64,000 nt of DNA from Thermohalobaculum sp039513195 (lineage in GTDB: Bacteria > Pseudomonadota > Alphaproteobacteria > Rhodobacterales > Rhodobacteraceae): positions 1-64,000 of the forward strand of contig JBCCRM010000018.1 in NCBI GenBank assembly GCA_039513195.1. Reading direction: 5' to 3'. A program made the position numbers and the translations under genes. Shown here in pieces: positions 7,586 through 16,300 of this stretch. Position 1 is the first letter of the stretch, and each line of letters begins with the position of its first letter. Below the pieces are notes generated by a model, which was given only the letters and a program-made list of their open reading frames with translations, had not been told where the DNA came from and made no database searches.

Positions 7586-9898
7586 ATGCGGGGTTTTGGA
7601 ACCAGCCAGCCAGTGAAGCGCGTCGAAGACGTGCGCTTTTTGCGGGGCGAAGGTCGGTATATCGAGGATATGTCGGTACCTGGGCAGCTACGGGCGGCCT
7701 TCCTGCGCTCGCCCATCGGGCATGCGAAGATCGTATCAATTGAAACAAGCGCGGCGGCGATGGCGCCGGGTGTCTTGATGGTGCTGACCGGGACCGACCT
7801 GGACGACGTGCTCGACAACGACATGGACGCCCTGCAGATCCCGAACCGCGACGGGACGATGTCGGTGCGGCCACGCCGTCCGATCCTCGCCTTGGACAAG
7901 GTGCGCCATGTCGGCGAACCGATCGCCTGCGTAATCGCCGAGAGCTTGGCCGAGGCAAAGGACGCGGTGGAGCTGATAGAGGTCGACTACGATCCCCTCG
8001 ACGCGGTGACGGACACGGCAAAGGCGATGGAGCCGGGGCAGCCACAGCTCCATGAGGGGGCGGCGAACAATCTCTGCTATGATTGGGGGATTGGCGACGA
8101 GGTGGCGACGGACGCGGCCCTCGCCTCGGCCGCGCGGGTCGTACATCTGGATCTGGTCAACAACCGCGTGGTGGCCAATCCGATGGAGACCCGCGGCGCG
8201 CTGACCGAATGGCGCGATGGTCGGCTGGTGGTGCACTACAACGGCCAGGGCGTCTGGGGGATGAAGGACGAGCTGTCCCGCCGCCTAAAACTGCCGGCCG
8301 AGGATATCCTGGTCACCACACCCGATGTGGGCGGTGGGTTCGGGATGAAGGCTTTCAACTACCCGGAGCATTTCGTCATCGCCCACGCGACGCGCGTGCT
8401 GAAGCGCTCGATCAAATGGATCGCGGAGCGGAGCGAGGGCATCCTCTCCGACGCGATGGGGCGCGACCATGTCAGCCACGCGCAGGCGGGCTTCGATACC
8501 CAGAACCGATTGGTGGCGATGAAGGTCGAGTGCATCTCGAACCTCGGCGGGTATCTCTCTCCCTTCGGACCGATCATCGCCTCGGACCTCGCGGCGCGGG
8601 TGCTGACCGGGGTCTACGATCTGCAGACGGCGTTCTTTGGGGTTAAGGGCGTCTTCACCAACACCACGCCGGTCGATGCGTATCGGGGCGCGGGCCGGCC
8701 GGAGGCGCAGTATTTGCTGGAGCGTTTGATGGATCAATCGGCGCGGGAGTTGGGGCTGAGCCAGGAGGCCCTGCGGCGGATCAATTTCATCAAGCCGGAG
8801 CAGTTTCCGTACATGTCGCTGACCGGCGAAAATTACGATGTCGGCGATTTCGACCAGGTGCTGACCCGCGGCTTGGCGGAATCAGATTGGGGCGGGTTCG
8901 GGGCGCGCAAGGCGGCCTCTGCGGCCGCGGGGAAGTTCCGTGGGCGGGGCCTCTGCTATTACATCGAGTCGATCCTTGGCGATCAGAGCGAGATCGCGGA
9001 GATCATCTTTGCCGAGGATGGCTCGGTCGAACTGTTGGTGGGGACACAGTCGAATGGCCAGGGCCACGAGACGGTCTTTCCGCAGTTCCTGCATGAGCGA
9101 TCCGGGATCCCGTTCGAGAAGATCCGGCTGGTCCAAGGGGACAGCGATCGGATCGCCAAGGGGGGTGGCACCGGTGGTTCCCGTTCTGTGACCATGCAGG
9201 GCACGGCGGTGAACGGCGCCGCCGACGATCTGATCCAGAAGATGAAGCCCCTGGCCGAAGAGGAGTTGGAGGTCTCCGGCGCCGACCTCGAATGGTCGCA
9301 AGGGGCGTGGCGTGTGGCGGGCACCGACCGCTCAGTCGATCTGATGGCTCTGGCGGGAAAGGCGCGGGCCTCTGGCCGGCCGGAGTTTCTGAGCCAGAAG
9401 ACCCAGACGGTGGTGCCTGGTCGGTCCTTCCCGAATGGCTGCCATGTGGCCGAGGTCGAGGTGGATGCCGAGACCGGGGCGGTCAAGGTGACGAAATACA
9501 CAGTGGTCGATGATTTCGGCCGGTTGATGAACCCGATGCTGGCGGAGGGCCAGGTGCATGGTGGGGTTGCCCAGGGGATCGGTCAGGCGATTACCGAGCA
9601 CACGGTCTATGACGGCGACGGGCAGCTCCTGTCCGCGAGCTTTATGGATTACGCGATGCCACGGGCCGACGATGTCCCGATGGTGCCGTTCCACCATCAG
9701 GGCGTGCCCTCGACTGCCAACGATATCGGCATGAAGGGTTGCGGCGAGGCCGGGACCGTTGGCGCCTTGGCGGCTGTGACCAACGCAGTGCTCGATGCCC
9801 TCTGGGATCAGGGCGTGCGCCATGTGGATATGCCAGCGACGCCGCAGCGGGTCTGGCAATGGTTGTCCGATGCGCGGCCGGCTCAGGCGGCAGAGTAA
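7586..9898 (+). CDS. Xanthine dehydrogenase/CoxL-family molybdopterin-binding subunit (form II type)
   Basis: A 770-residue large subunit of a molybdenum hydroxylase. The active-site loop reads AYRGAGR at residues 365-371, which is the form II (CoxL-like) signature and not the AYXCSFR loop of true CO dehydrogenase, so CO is unlikely to be the substrate. Other cofactor motifs are GGGFGMK, GQGHET, GGTGGSRS and the catalytic-Glu loop GCGEAG with Glu at 721. The ATG at 7586 follows GGAGGA. Such subunits normally work with a FAD subunit and a 2Fe-2S subunit encoded next door, but neither is present here. Substrate is unknown; an aldehyde or N-heterocycle is typical for the family. Confidence 0.9.
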   Translation: MRGFGTSQPVKRVEDVRFLRGEGRYIEDMSVPGQLRAAFLRSPIGHAKIVSIETSAAAMAPGVLMVLTGTDLDDVLDNDMDALQIPNRDGTMSVRPRRPILALDKVRHVGEPIACVIAESLAEAKDAVELIEVDYDPLDAVTDTAKAMEPGQPQLHEGAANNLCYDWGIGDEVATDAALASAARVVHLDLVNNRVVANPMETRGALTEWRDGRLVVHYNGQGVWGMKDELSRRLKLPAEDILVTTPDVGGGFGMKAFNYPEHFVIAHATRVLKRSIKWIAERSEGILSDAMGRDHVSHAQAGFDTQNRLVAMKVECISNLGGYLSPFGPIIASDLAARVLTGVYDLQTAFFGVKGVFTNTTPVDAYRGAGRPEAQYLLERLMDQSARELGLSQEALRRINFIKPEQFPYMSLTGENYDVGDFDQVLTRGLAESDWGGFGARKAASAAAGKFRGRGLCYYIESILGDQSEIAEIIFAEDGSVELLVGTQSNGQGHETVFPQFLHERSGIPFEKIRLVQGDSDRIAKGGGTGGSRSVTMQGTAVNGAADDLIQKMKPLAEEELEVSGADLEWSQGAWRVAGTDRSVDLMALAGKARASGRPEFLSQKTQTVVPGRSFPNGCHVAEVEVDAETGAVKVTKYTVVDDFGRLMNPMLAEGQVHGGVAQGIGQAITEHTVYDGDGQLLSASFMDYAMPRADDVPMVPFHHQGVPSTANDIGMKGCGEAGTVGALAAVTNAVLDALWDQGVRHVDMPATPQRVWQWLSDARPAQAAE

Positions 9899-10034
9899 GG
9901 GGAGCCTGGAGCGCCATGGGTCCACTGCCGGCGGGCCGAGCCCCGCCCTCCCCACCCAGACCGGTGCCCGGTCGCAATGCCGAGGTCGCCCCCAAGCTCG
10001 GCCCGCCGGCGTGCGCCTGGTCTCAAAGCGCAGG
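9899..10034. other. Intergenic region with a long inverted repeat
   Basis: The stretch after the CoxL-like gene holds a 14-bp perfect inverted repeat described separately. No gene is supported up to the small broken frame on the other strand. Confidence 0.5.
9927..10010. repeat. 84-bp element bounded by 14-bp perfect inverted repeats
   Basis: GCCGGCGGGCCGAG at 9927-9940 is the exact reverse complement of CTCGGCCCGCCGGC at 9997-10010. The 56 bases between contain a smaller CCGG-type hairpin. It sits downstream of one gene and past the end of the convergent oxidase gene. It may be a transcription end, a REP-like element or a miniature repeat. No second copy was noticed in this window. Confidence 0.55.
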
Positions 10035-10279
10035 CTAAGACCTCACCGAGCAGATCGGCGTGCGATCTTCCCCAGTCCCCGCGGCGCGGGTTGCCGAGGC
10101 CCCGCCGTTTGCGCCCAGTGATGGCCGAAGGCTTGATGCGAGCGCATTGCGCAGGGCTTTGACCGCGACCGCGATGATGGCGAAGCTGGCGAGGAACAAG
10201 AGCGCCAGCGCTCGGAAGACGCCATCGGAGAGGGCTGCGAAAGGCCGATCAACGGTGGGGGCCGTTTGTGGTGGTCCAT
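10035..10279 (-). pseudogene. Possible frameshifted small membrane protein
   Basis: On the reverse strand an ATG at 10279 opens MDHHKRP and then meets a run of five C (forward G at 10257-10261). In the next frame the sequence continues as TVDRPFAALSDGVFRALALLFLASFAIIAVAVKAL, a clean single membrane helix with charged flanks, ending at a TAG at 10035. A one-base change in the run would join the two parts into a protein of about 80 residues. Either the gene is broken or the run is a sequencing error. The family is not recognised. Confidence 0.3.
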
Positions 10280-10338
10280 GAAGGCACAGGTCGCCACCGC
10301 GGGCGGCAGGACGAGCGTAATTTCGGCGGGGCCCTGGG

Positions 10339-11634
10339 TCAGAGTCGGTCTCTTAATGCATACCAGGACATCGCCAGTGCCAGGAGCGGCATCCGGAACC
10401 AATCGCCGCCGGGAAAGGCGGGGGCGGGCAGCCGGGCCATGAGGTCCCAATCCGCCGATGGGCCAAGCAGCGCCTCCGCTGCAATCTTTCCGCCCATGGT
10501 CGCCATATGGATCCCGGATCCGGACCAGCCATGGATCGCGTAAGTACCGCCGCCCGCGTTGTGGAACACGGGCATGCGCGTTGGTGTGATCGCGAGCGTC
10601 CCACCCCATGCGTGCCCGACCGGAAGATCGGCCAACTCAGGGAAAACTGCGAGCATGCGGGGGCGCACCAGAGCGGCGATGTCGTTTGGAAAACGTTTTC
10701 CATAGGTTTCGCCGCCGCCCCAAATCATCCGGCAGTCGGGGCTGAAGTGAAAGTAATTGACCACGAAACGCGTATCCGCGACGCCGGGAGAGTTCGGCAT
10801 CAGACGCCGGGCGCGGTCGGGATCCATGGGCTCGGTTGCGATGACGAAATTGTTGATCGGGATGGAGCGCTGTGCGATGGGCGGGATCAGCCCGTCGATA
10901 TAACCGTTGGCAGCGACCAGTATGCGGTCGGCTCTGACCGCGCCGTCCGTTGTTCTCACCAGTCCTCGCGCGATCTCGATCGCCCGGCTGTCTTCTAAGA
11001 GCCGTGCGCCGGCTCGTTCTGCCGCGCGAGCGAGACCGAGGGACAGCCGCAGCGGGTGGAGATGGGCGCCAAGACTGTCCGCATAGCCGCCGAAATAGAC
11101 GCTTGTGGCAATATGATCTTGGATCGCGTTCGCATCCAGCCAGCGGGCCGATGTGTGGTCGTAGTGACGATGCACATGTTCGACCCACTCGGCGACCTCG
11201 CGGGCAGCGCCCTGGCGATGCGCGGCCAACAGATAGCCGTCAGTCAGATGGCAATCGATGCCATGGCGCGCGATGAGACGTCGCACCAAGCGGTTGGCGG
11301 CGAGCGAGATTTCCCAGACCTTGCGGGCGTCTTCGCGGCCGATCGCGCGCTCATAGGCACGGATATCGGCCCGTGGCTCGACACCCAACAACCCGCCATT
11401 ACGCCCCGACGCGCCCCAGCCGACCCGGTTCGCTTCGAGCAGCACAACCGCGGCCCCCGCCTCGGCCAGGTGCAGCGCCGCCGCAAGACCGGCATAGCCG
11501 CCGCCCACCACGCAGATATCGGCCTTCACGGTGCCCTGGAGCCGCGGCCTTGCCGGGATTTCTCCGGCGGTCGCGGCGTACCAGGAGGGCGCGTGCCGCC
11601 CAGGCCGATCGTTGAGCGTCAGATAGCCCGTCAT
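10339..11634 (-). CDS. FAD-dependent amine oxidoreductase, PuuB-like (gamma-glutamylputrescine oxidase family)
   Basis: A 431-residue DAO-type flavoprotein. The Rossmann FAD motif VVGGGYAGLAAALHLAEAG is at about residues 42-60, followed by ASGRNGG, typical of the OrdL/PuuB group, and a C-terminal YAIHGWSGSGIHMATMGGK that completes the FAD site. PuuB oxidises gamma-glutamylputrescine to the aldehyde, releasing ammonia and peroxide. The start ATG (11634) overlaps the stop of the RidA gene by four bases (ATGA), so the two are translationally coupled. The PuuA-like ligase and agmatinase close by make a polyamine role likely, though substrate specificity cannot be read directly. Confidence 0.85.
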   Translation of the reverse strand: MTGYLTLNDRPGRHAPSWYAATAGEIPARPRLQGTVKADICVVGGGYAGLAAALHLAEAGAAVVLLEANRVGWGASGRNGGLLGVEPRADIRAYERAIGREDARKVWEISLAANRLVRRLIARHGIDCHLTDGYLLAAHRQGAAREVAEWVEHVHRHYDHTSARWLDANAIQDHIATSVYFGGYADSLGAHLHPLRLSLGLARAAERAGARLLEDSRAIEIARGLVRTTDGAVRADRILVAANGYIDGLIPPIAQRSIPINNFVIATEPMDPDRARRLMPNSPGVADTRFVVNYFHFSPDCRMIWGGGETYGKRFPNDIAALVRPRMLAVFPELADLPVGHAWGGTLAITPTRMPVFHNAGGGTYAIHGWSGSGIHMATMGGKIAAEALLGPSADWDLMARLPAPAFPGGDWFRMPLLALAMSWYALRDRL

Positions 11635-12056
11635 GTCGTCGGCGGTGCATGGAACCGGTCAGGCGGGATTACGGCGACAGGCGCTAGCTCGACCAGGAAA
11701 TCGGGATGGCCAAGACCCGCGACCATCACGGAGGTGCTGGCTGGAGCCGTCGCCGGATCGAGGAATTCGGACCGCACGGCTTGGATAAGGGGAAGATCAG
11801 TCTGAGCCAGATAGTAGGTCGTTATCGCCGCCACATCGCCGAGCCCGCCCCCAAAATCGGCAAGCACCGCCGCGATGTTGCGAAAGCATTGCCGCGTCTG
11901 CTCAGTCACATCGCCGGTTCCGACGATCCGCTCCTCCGCATTCCAGGCCACCTGCCCGGTCAGATGCACCACATAGCCAGGCGGATGAGCGACACCCATG
12001 CTGAAGCCGCGGCCCCTCGGACCCCATACGCCGGGTGGGTTCGCACGATAGGCCAT
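11631..12056 (-). CDS. RidA/YjgF-family protein
   Basis: A 141-residue Rid-family protein, which typically hydrolyses reactive imines or enamines made by PLP enzymes or amine oxidases. Family marks include HLTGQVAWNAEERIVGTGDVTEQTRQ, NIAAVL, and the later PASTSVMVAGLGHPDFLVELAPVAVIP, where a catalytic Arg usual in RidA proper (around R105 of E. coli RidA) is not obvious. It may therefore be one of the Rid subgroups without deaminase activity. It starts 6 bases after the aminotransferase stop and overlaps the oxidase start, so the three form an operon; it fits a role in clearing by-products of these two enzymes. Confidence 0.85.
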   Translation of the reverse strand: MAYRANPPGVWGPRGRGFSMGVAHPPGYVVHLTGQVAWNAEERIVGTGDVTEQTRQCFRNIAAVLADFGGGLGDVAAITTYYLAQTDLPLIQAVRSEFLDPATAPASTSVMVAGLGHPDFLVELAPVAVIPPDRFHAPPTT

Positions 12057-12062
12057 GCGGCC

Positions 12063-13451
12063 CTAAAGATGCCCGTCGCGGGTCAACTGATCAGCGAGCG
12101 CGTCGAGGGCCAGGCGGGCGCGGGCGATCAGGTCGTCGCATTCCTCCCGGCTGATCACCAGGGGCGGCGCGATGATCATAGTGTCGCCCACGGCACGCAT
12201 CACCAGACCATTGGCGACGGAGAGGTCGCGGCAACGGGTGCCAGCCTGAGCCGAGGGCTCGAAGCGGGTCATCGGATCCTTTCCCCGGACAAGTTCAGCG
12301 GCGCCGATCAGGCCCTTCATCCGCGTCTCGCCGATCAGCGGGTGGTCGGACAGGCCGGCCCAAGCCGCCTGCAGATAGGGGCCGATATCCGCCGCCACGC
12401 GATCCACCAGTTTCTCCTCCCGCAGGATGCGGAGGTTGACGAGGCCCGCTGCACAGGCCGCTGGATGGCCGGAATAGGTATAGCCGTGGAAGAACTCGCC
12501 CGCCTTGTCGATCAGCACCTCGGCCACGCGGTCTGCGATGAAGACACCCCCCATCGGCACATAGCCGGAGGTCATGCCCTTCGCGATGGACATGAAATCC
12601 GGCGTCAGCCCGTAGGTCTCGGAGCCCCACCATTCGCCCGTGCGGCCGAAGCCGCAGATCACCTCATCCGCAACCAACAGGATCTCGCGTTCCGCGCAGA
12701 TGCGGGTGATCTCGGGCCAATAGCTCTCTGGCGGGACGATGACGCCGCCGGCGCCTTGGATCGGCTCGGCGATGAAGGCGGCGACATTGTGCTCGCCGAT
12801 GCGGTCGATGGCAGCCTCGAGTTCGCGGGCACGGGAGAGGCCGAAACTGGTAGGGTCCTTGCCCTGGCCCTCGCCGAACCAGTAGGGCTGCGGGATGTGG
12901 TGGACACCGTCGATAGGCAGGCCTGATTGCGCGTGCATTGCGCCCATACCGCCGAGGCTCGCACCCACCACCGAGGATCCGTGATAGGCGTTCCGGCGGG
13001 AGATGAAGGTCTTCTTCGATGGCTTGCCCAGGCAGTCCCAGTAGAGCCGCGCCATGCGAAACACTGTGTCGTTCGACTCCGAACCGGAGTTCGTGAAAAA
13101 GACGCGGTTCATCTGCGGGGGGGCGACCTCGCACAGCGCCTCGGCAAACTCGGCCGCCGCCGGGTGTGTGCACTGGAAGAAAGTATTGTAGTAGGGCAGG
13201 GCGCGCATCTGGCGGGCGACGGCATCGACGATCTCTTCCCGCCCATATCCGACCGCGACGCACCAAAGGCCGGCCATCCCGTCTAGGATCCGGTTGCCAT
13301 CACTGTCGGTCAGCCAGACACCATCCGCCCCGGTGAAGACCCGAGCACCCTTCGCCGCCAGATCGCCGGTGTCGGTGAAGGGGTGCCAGTGATGGGCGGC
13401 GTCCATCGCCTGATACTCGGCGGTGGAGCGGCGGTTCACGGGATGGGTCAT
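12063..13451 (-). CDS. Class III PLP-dependent aminotransferase (putrescine/omega-amino acid type)
   Basis: A 462-residue fold-type I aminotransferase. It shows HWHPFTD near the N-terminus and DGMAGLWCVAVGYGR, both typical of the SpuC-like putrescine/beta-alanine-pyruvate group, then FFTNSGSESNDT (PLP phosphate loop), AFIAEPIQGAGG, VADEVICGFGRTG and the lysine segment SIAKGMTSGYVPMGG. Putrescine, GABA or another omega-amino compound is the likely donor. The ATG at 13451 is chosen because it follows GAGAGG and begins MTHPVN; a GTG eight codons upstream is weaker. It leads the leftward operon with RidA and the PuuB-like oxidase, divergent from the agmatinase operon across about 110 bases. Confidence 0.9.
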   Translation of the reverse strand: MTHPVNRRSTAEYQAMDAAHHWHPFTDTGDLAAKGARVFTGADGVWLTDSDGNRILDGMAGLWCVAVGYGREEIVDAVARQMRALPYYNTFFQCTHPAAAEFAEALCEVAPPQMNRVFFTNSGSESNDTVFRMARLYWDCLGKPSKKTFISRRNAYHGSSVVGASLGGMGAMHAQSGLPIDGVHHIPQPYWFGEGQGKDPTSFGLSRARELEAAIDRIGEHNVAAFIAEPIQGAGGVIVPPESYWPEITRICAEREILLVADEVICGFGRTGEWWGSETYGLTPDFMSIAKGMTSGYVPMGGVFIADRVAEVLIDKAGEFFHGYTYSGHPAACAAGLVNLRILREEKLVDRVAADIGPYLQAAWAGLSDHPLIGETRMKGLIGAAELVRGKDPMTRFEPSAQAGTRCRDLSVANGLVMRAVGDTMIIAPPLVISREECDDLIARARLALDALADQLTRDGHL

Positions 13452-13560
13452 AGAGCCTCTCGCGTCGACTACCACCAGCCTGCGGGGGTCCGGGGCACGC
13501 CGTCAAGCGGGTTGCGCGCCGCAGGGATAGGGTGCAGTGATCGCAGGGCTAGGGGGCGCG

Positions 13561-13998
13561 ATGATCGACACCGAGGGACTGGACCATGTGCATCTGCGCG
13601 TCGCTGACCGCGAGGCTGTGGCTGCGTGGCTGGGCCGGGTCCTCGGCCTGCGGGTGGCGGAAAGGTTTCGCGATTGGGCCGAGGATCCGCGGGGACCTTT
13701 GTTTCTCGAAACCCATGACGGACGCTCGGCTCTGGCGCTGTTCCAGGGCCCGACGGGCCGCGACGGCGACAGCACAATAGCGTTTCGGGTGAAAGCTGCG
13801 GCTTTCTCGAAATTCGTAGCAGCGCTGCCAGAACTGGGCTTACGCGACCGCGATGGCCGTTCCGTGACCGCCGATGCCGTTGTCGACCACGGCAAAGCCT
13901 GGTCGGTCTATTTCTGCGACCCTTACGGCAACCGCTTCGAGCTGAGCACCTACGACTATGCGGAGGTCCTGGCGAGCCGCGACGGAGCAGCAACGTGA
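13561..13998 (+). CDS. VOC (glyoxalase/dioxygenase-fold) protein
   Basis: A 145-residue vicinal-oxygen-chelate fold protein. It begins GLDHVHLRVADREAVAAWLGRVLGLRV, with His as a first metal ligand, and ends YFCDPYGNRFELSTYDY, with Glu as a usual last ligand. Substrate cannot be inferred. The ATG at 13561 follows AGGGGGCG; a GTG at 13537 is in frame but adds only eight residues. Its TGA overlaps the GTG start of agmatinase (GTGA), so it is the first gene of the rightward polyamine operon and may act on an intermediate there. Confidence 0.8.
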   Translation: MIDTEGLDHVHLRVADREAVAAWLGRVLGLRVAERFRDWAEDPRGPLFLETHDGRSALALFQGPTGRDGDSTIAFRVKAAAFSKFVAALPELGLRDRDGRSVTADAVVDHGKAWSVYFCDPYGNRFELSTYDYAEVLASRDGAAT

Positions 13999-14948
13999 GC
14001 GACCGCCGCAAAGACTATGCCTTTACCGCCGATGGCCCCCACGCGGTGACCCATGACGAGCAGATGTACGCCGGCGCGCTGAGCTTTTGCCGCAGGCGAT
14101 ATGCGCGCGATTTAGCTGGGGCCGATCTGGCGGTGGTGGGGGTGCCCTTCGACACGGCCGTAACGAACCGCCCGGGTTGCAGGTTTGGGCCGCGGGCAAT
14201 CCGCGCGGCGTCCAGCCAGCTCGCCTGGTCCAGGGCCTGGCCCTCGCCCACCGACCCATTCAAGCGGATGGCGGTGGTCGATTGGGGAGATGTTGATTTC
14301 GATCCGGGCAGACAAGGCGGTGCACCCGCCGTGATCGAGGCAGCGCTGACCGGTATACTGGCGCAGGGCTGTGCGGTTCTGATGCTGGGAGGCGATCACT
14401 TTTGCAGCTACCCATCACTGAAGGCCCATGCGTCAGCCCATGGCGCGCCGCTCTCGCTGATCCAGTTCGACGCGCACTCTGACACCTGGGGCTCGGACGA
14501 GAGCCATCGCATCGACCACGGCACCATGTTCCGCCGCGCGGCGGAGGAGGGGCTGATCGACCCGGCGCGCTCGATTCAGATCGGGCTGCGCACCACCAAT
14601 GACACGCCGATGGGGTTCGAGATCCGCGACGGCAATTGGGTGCAGATCCATGGCATCGACGCCGTCGTCCGGGATGTCCGGCAGGTGGTCGGTGACCGCC
14701 CTTGCTATCTGACCTTCGACATCGACTGCCTTGATCCAGCCTTTGCGCCCGGCACGGGCACGCCGGTCTGTGGCGGGCTGAGCACCTGGCAGGCGAAGGA
14801 GTGCTTGCGCCGTCTGTCGGGTCTGCGGCTGGTCGGCATGGATCTGGTCGAGGTCTCGCCCGCCTATGACCATGCCGAGATCACGGCGCTCGCCGGCGCC
14901 ACCTTGGCGCTGGAGTTGATCTGCCTTCACGACCGGTGCCGCGGATGA
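13995..14948 (+). CDS. speB: Agmatinase (ureohydrolase family)
   Basis: A 317-residue manganese ureohydrolase. The metal ligands are all present: GGDH with His135, DAHSD with Asp159, His161 and Asp163, and DIDCLDP with Asp242 and Asp244. The N-terminal GALSFCRRRYARDL and VGVPFDTAVTNRPGCRFGPRAIR match alphaproteobacterial agmatinases, which split agmatine into putrescine and urea; guanidinobutyrase is a close alternative. The GTG start overlaps the upstream VOC stop and the TGA overlaps the ATG of the ligase gene, giving a tight three-gene operon. The product putrescine is the natural substrate of the ligase that follows. Confidence 0.92.
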   Translation: MSDRRKDYAFTADGPHAVTHDEQMYAGALSFCRRRYARDLAGADLAVVGVPFDTAVTNRPGCRFGPRAIRAASSQLAWSRAWPSPTDPFKRMAVVDWGDVDFDPGRQGGAPAVIEAALTGILAQGCAVLMLGGDHFCSYPSLKAHASAHGAPLSLIQFDAHSDTWGSDESHRIDHGTMFRRAAEEGLIDPARSIQIGLRTTNDTPMGFEIRDGNWVQIHGIDAVVRDVRQVVGDRPCYLTFDIDCLDPAFAPGTGTPVCGGLSTWQAKECLRRLSGLRLVGMDLVEVSPAYDHAEITALAGATLALELICLHDRCRG

Positions 14949-16291
14949 GCTTCGCCGAGCATCTGGCGGCCTTTCGCGCAGAGCATCCGGAGATCGAGGT
15001 CGCAGAGGTCTATGTCTCCGACCTCAACACCCAGGCCCGCGGCAAGCTTGTGCCGATCGACATGCTGGAGAAGCTGACGACGGGTGGGATGAAGCTCCCC
15101 GTCTCTACCCTTGGGCTCGACATCTTCGGCTCGGACGTGCCGGAGAGCGGGATCGCAATCGAGATCGGCGACCCGGATGGCGTGCTGCTACCGGTGGCGG
15201 AGACCTTGGCGCCGATGCTATGGGCCGGGCGGCCGACGGCGCAGCTACAGTGCATGATGTCCGACGCCTCCGGCGGCCGGGTTTGCCCGTTCGATCCGCG
15301 CGGCGTCTTATCCCGCGTCTTGGACCGAGCGACGGCCGGGGGGTTGAGCGCGGTGATGGCGCTGGAGCTGGAGTTTTACCTGATCGATCCGGTCGAGCCG
15401 TTGCCGCCGATCAACCCAGTCGCCGGCGGGCGCCTGAACCGGGCGCAGATCTACGATATGGATGTGATGCGCGCCTTTGAGCCGGTGATGGCAGAGATCG
15501 CGCAGGCGGCCAAGGCCCTCGGCGCGCCGGCGGAGACGGCAATCTGCGAGTTCGGCGCCGGGCAATTCGAGATCAATCTGCGCCATGTCGACGACGCCTT
15601 GGCGGCCTGCGATCATATGGTGGCGCTGAAGCGCGCGATCCGCGGCGTGGCGCGCCGCCATCGGATGGATGCGAGCTTTATGGCAAAGCCCTTCGGTGCC
15701 ATGGCGGGCAGCGGGCAGCATCTCCATCTAAGCCTTTGGGATGGCGACGGTGCGAATGTGTTCGCAGGCAACGCTGCCGAAGGGTCGGCTTTGCGTCGGG
15801 CCGTGGCTGGGGTCCTGGCGACGATGCCGGAGGCGATGCTGATCTTCGCGCCCCATCACAACAGCTATCGCCGACTCACGCCCGGCAGTTATGCGCCGAC
15901 GACCGCCGCTTGGGGCTATGATAATCGCAGTGTGGCGGTGCGGGTGCCGGAGGTGGATGGCGCGGGCGCGCGGATCGAGCACCGGGTGGCTGGTGCCGAT
16001 GCCAATCCGTATCTGATCGCTGCTGCGGTGCTCGCTGCGGCCGTCGCGGGGCTGTGTGCGGAGGCTGCGGGGCCGGAGCCTCTTGCCGCCGAAGCGGGGT
16101 CTACGGACGGGACGCCCTTGCCGATGAGCTGGGCGATCGCCGAGCAGGAATTCGCGGCGTCCGACTTCGTCGCATCGTGGCTGGGCGCCGAGTTTCAACG
16201 GGTCTTTGCCGCCGTAAAGCGCCAGGAACGGGCGACGCTGATGGCCCGGATACCCGACGCGGAATACGATGCCTATTTGCGAAAGGCCTGA
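14945..16291 (+). CDS. Glutamine synthetase-family ligase, PuuA-like
   Basis: A 448-residue protein of the glutamine synthetase superfamily, type as in PuuA (gamma-glutamylputrescine synthetase). Visible are VYVSDLNTQARGKLVP near residue 25, the ELEFYLID nucleotide/metal segment, CEFGAGQFEINL, the ATP-site AKPFGAMAGSGQHLHLSLWD, and HHNSYRRLTPGSYAPTTAAWGYDNRSVAVRVP. These are the usual marks of the amine-glutamate ligase branch, which lacks the adenylylation loop of true GlnA. The ATG at 14945 overlaps the agmatinase stop (ATGA). Together with agmatinase it would make gamma-glutamylputrescine for the divergently encoded oxidase. Confidence 0.88.
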   Translation: MSFAEHLAAFRAEHPEIEVAEVYVSDLNTQARGKLVPIDMLEKLTTGGMKLPVSTLGLDIFGSDVPESGIAIEIGDPDGVLLPVAETLAPMLWAGRPTAQLQCMMSDASGGRVCPFDPRGVLSRVLDRATAGGLSAVMALELEFYLIDPVEPLPPINPVAGGRLNRAQIYDMDVMRAFEPVMAEIAQAAKALGAPAETAICEFGAGQFEINLRHVDDALAACDHMVALKRAIRGVARRHRMDASFMAKPFGAMAGSGQHLHLSLWDGDGANVFAGNAAEGSALRRAVAGVLATMPEAMLIFAPHHNSYRRLTPGSYAPTTAAWGYDNRSVAVRVPEVDGAGARIEHRVAGADANPYLIAAAVLAAAVAGLCAEAAGPEPLAAEAGSTDGTPLPMSWAIAEQEFAASDFVASWLGAEFQRVFAAVKRQERATLMARIPDAEYDAYLRKA

Positions 16292-16300
16292 TCGGTGCCC

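Noticed and set aside
7586..9898. True carbon-monoxide dehydrogenase large subunit
   Set aside because: The active-site loop is AYRGAGR (form II), lacking the Cys of form I, and CoxM/CoxS are absent.
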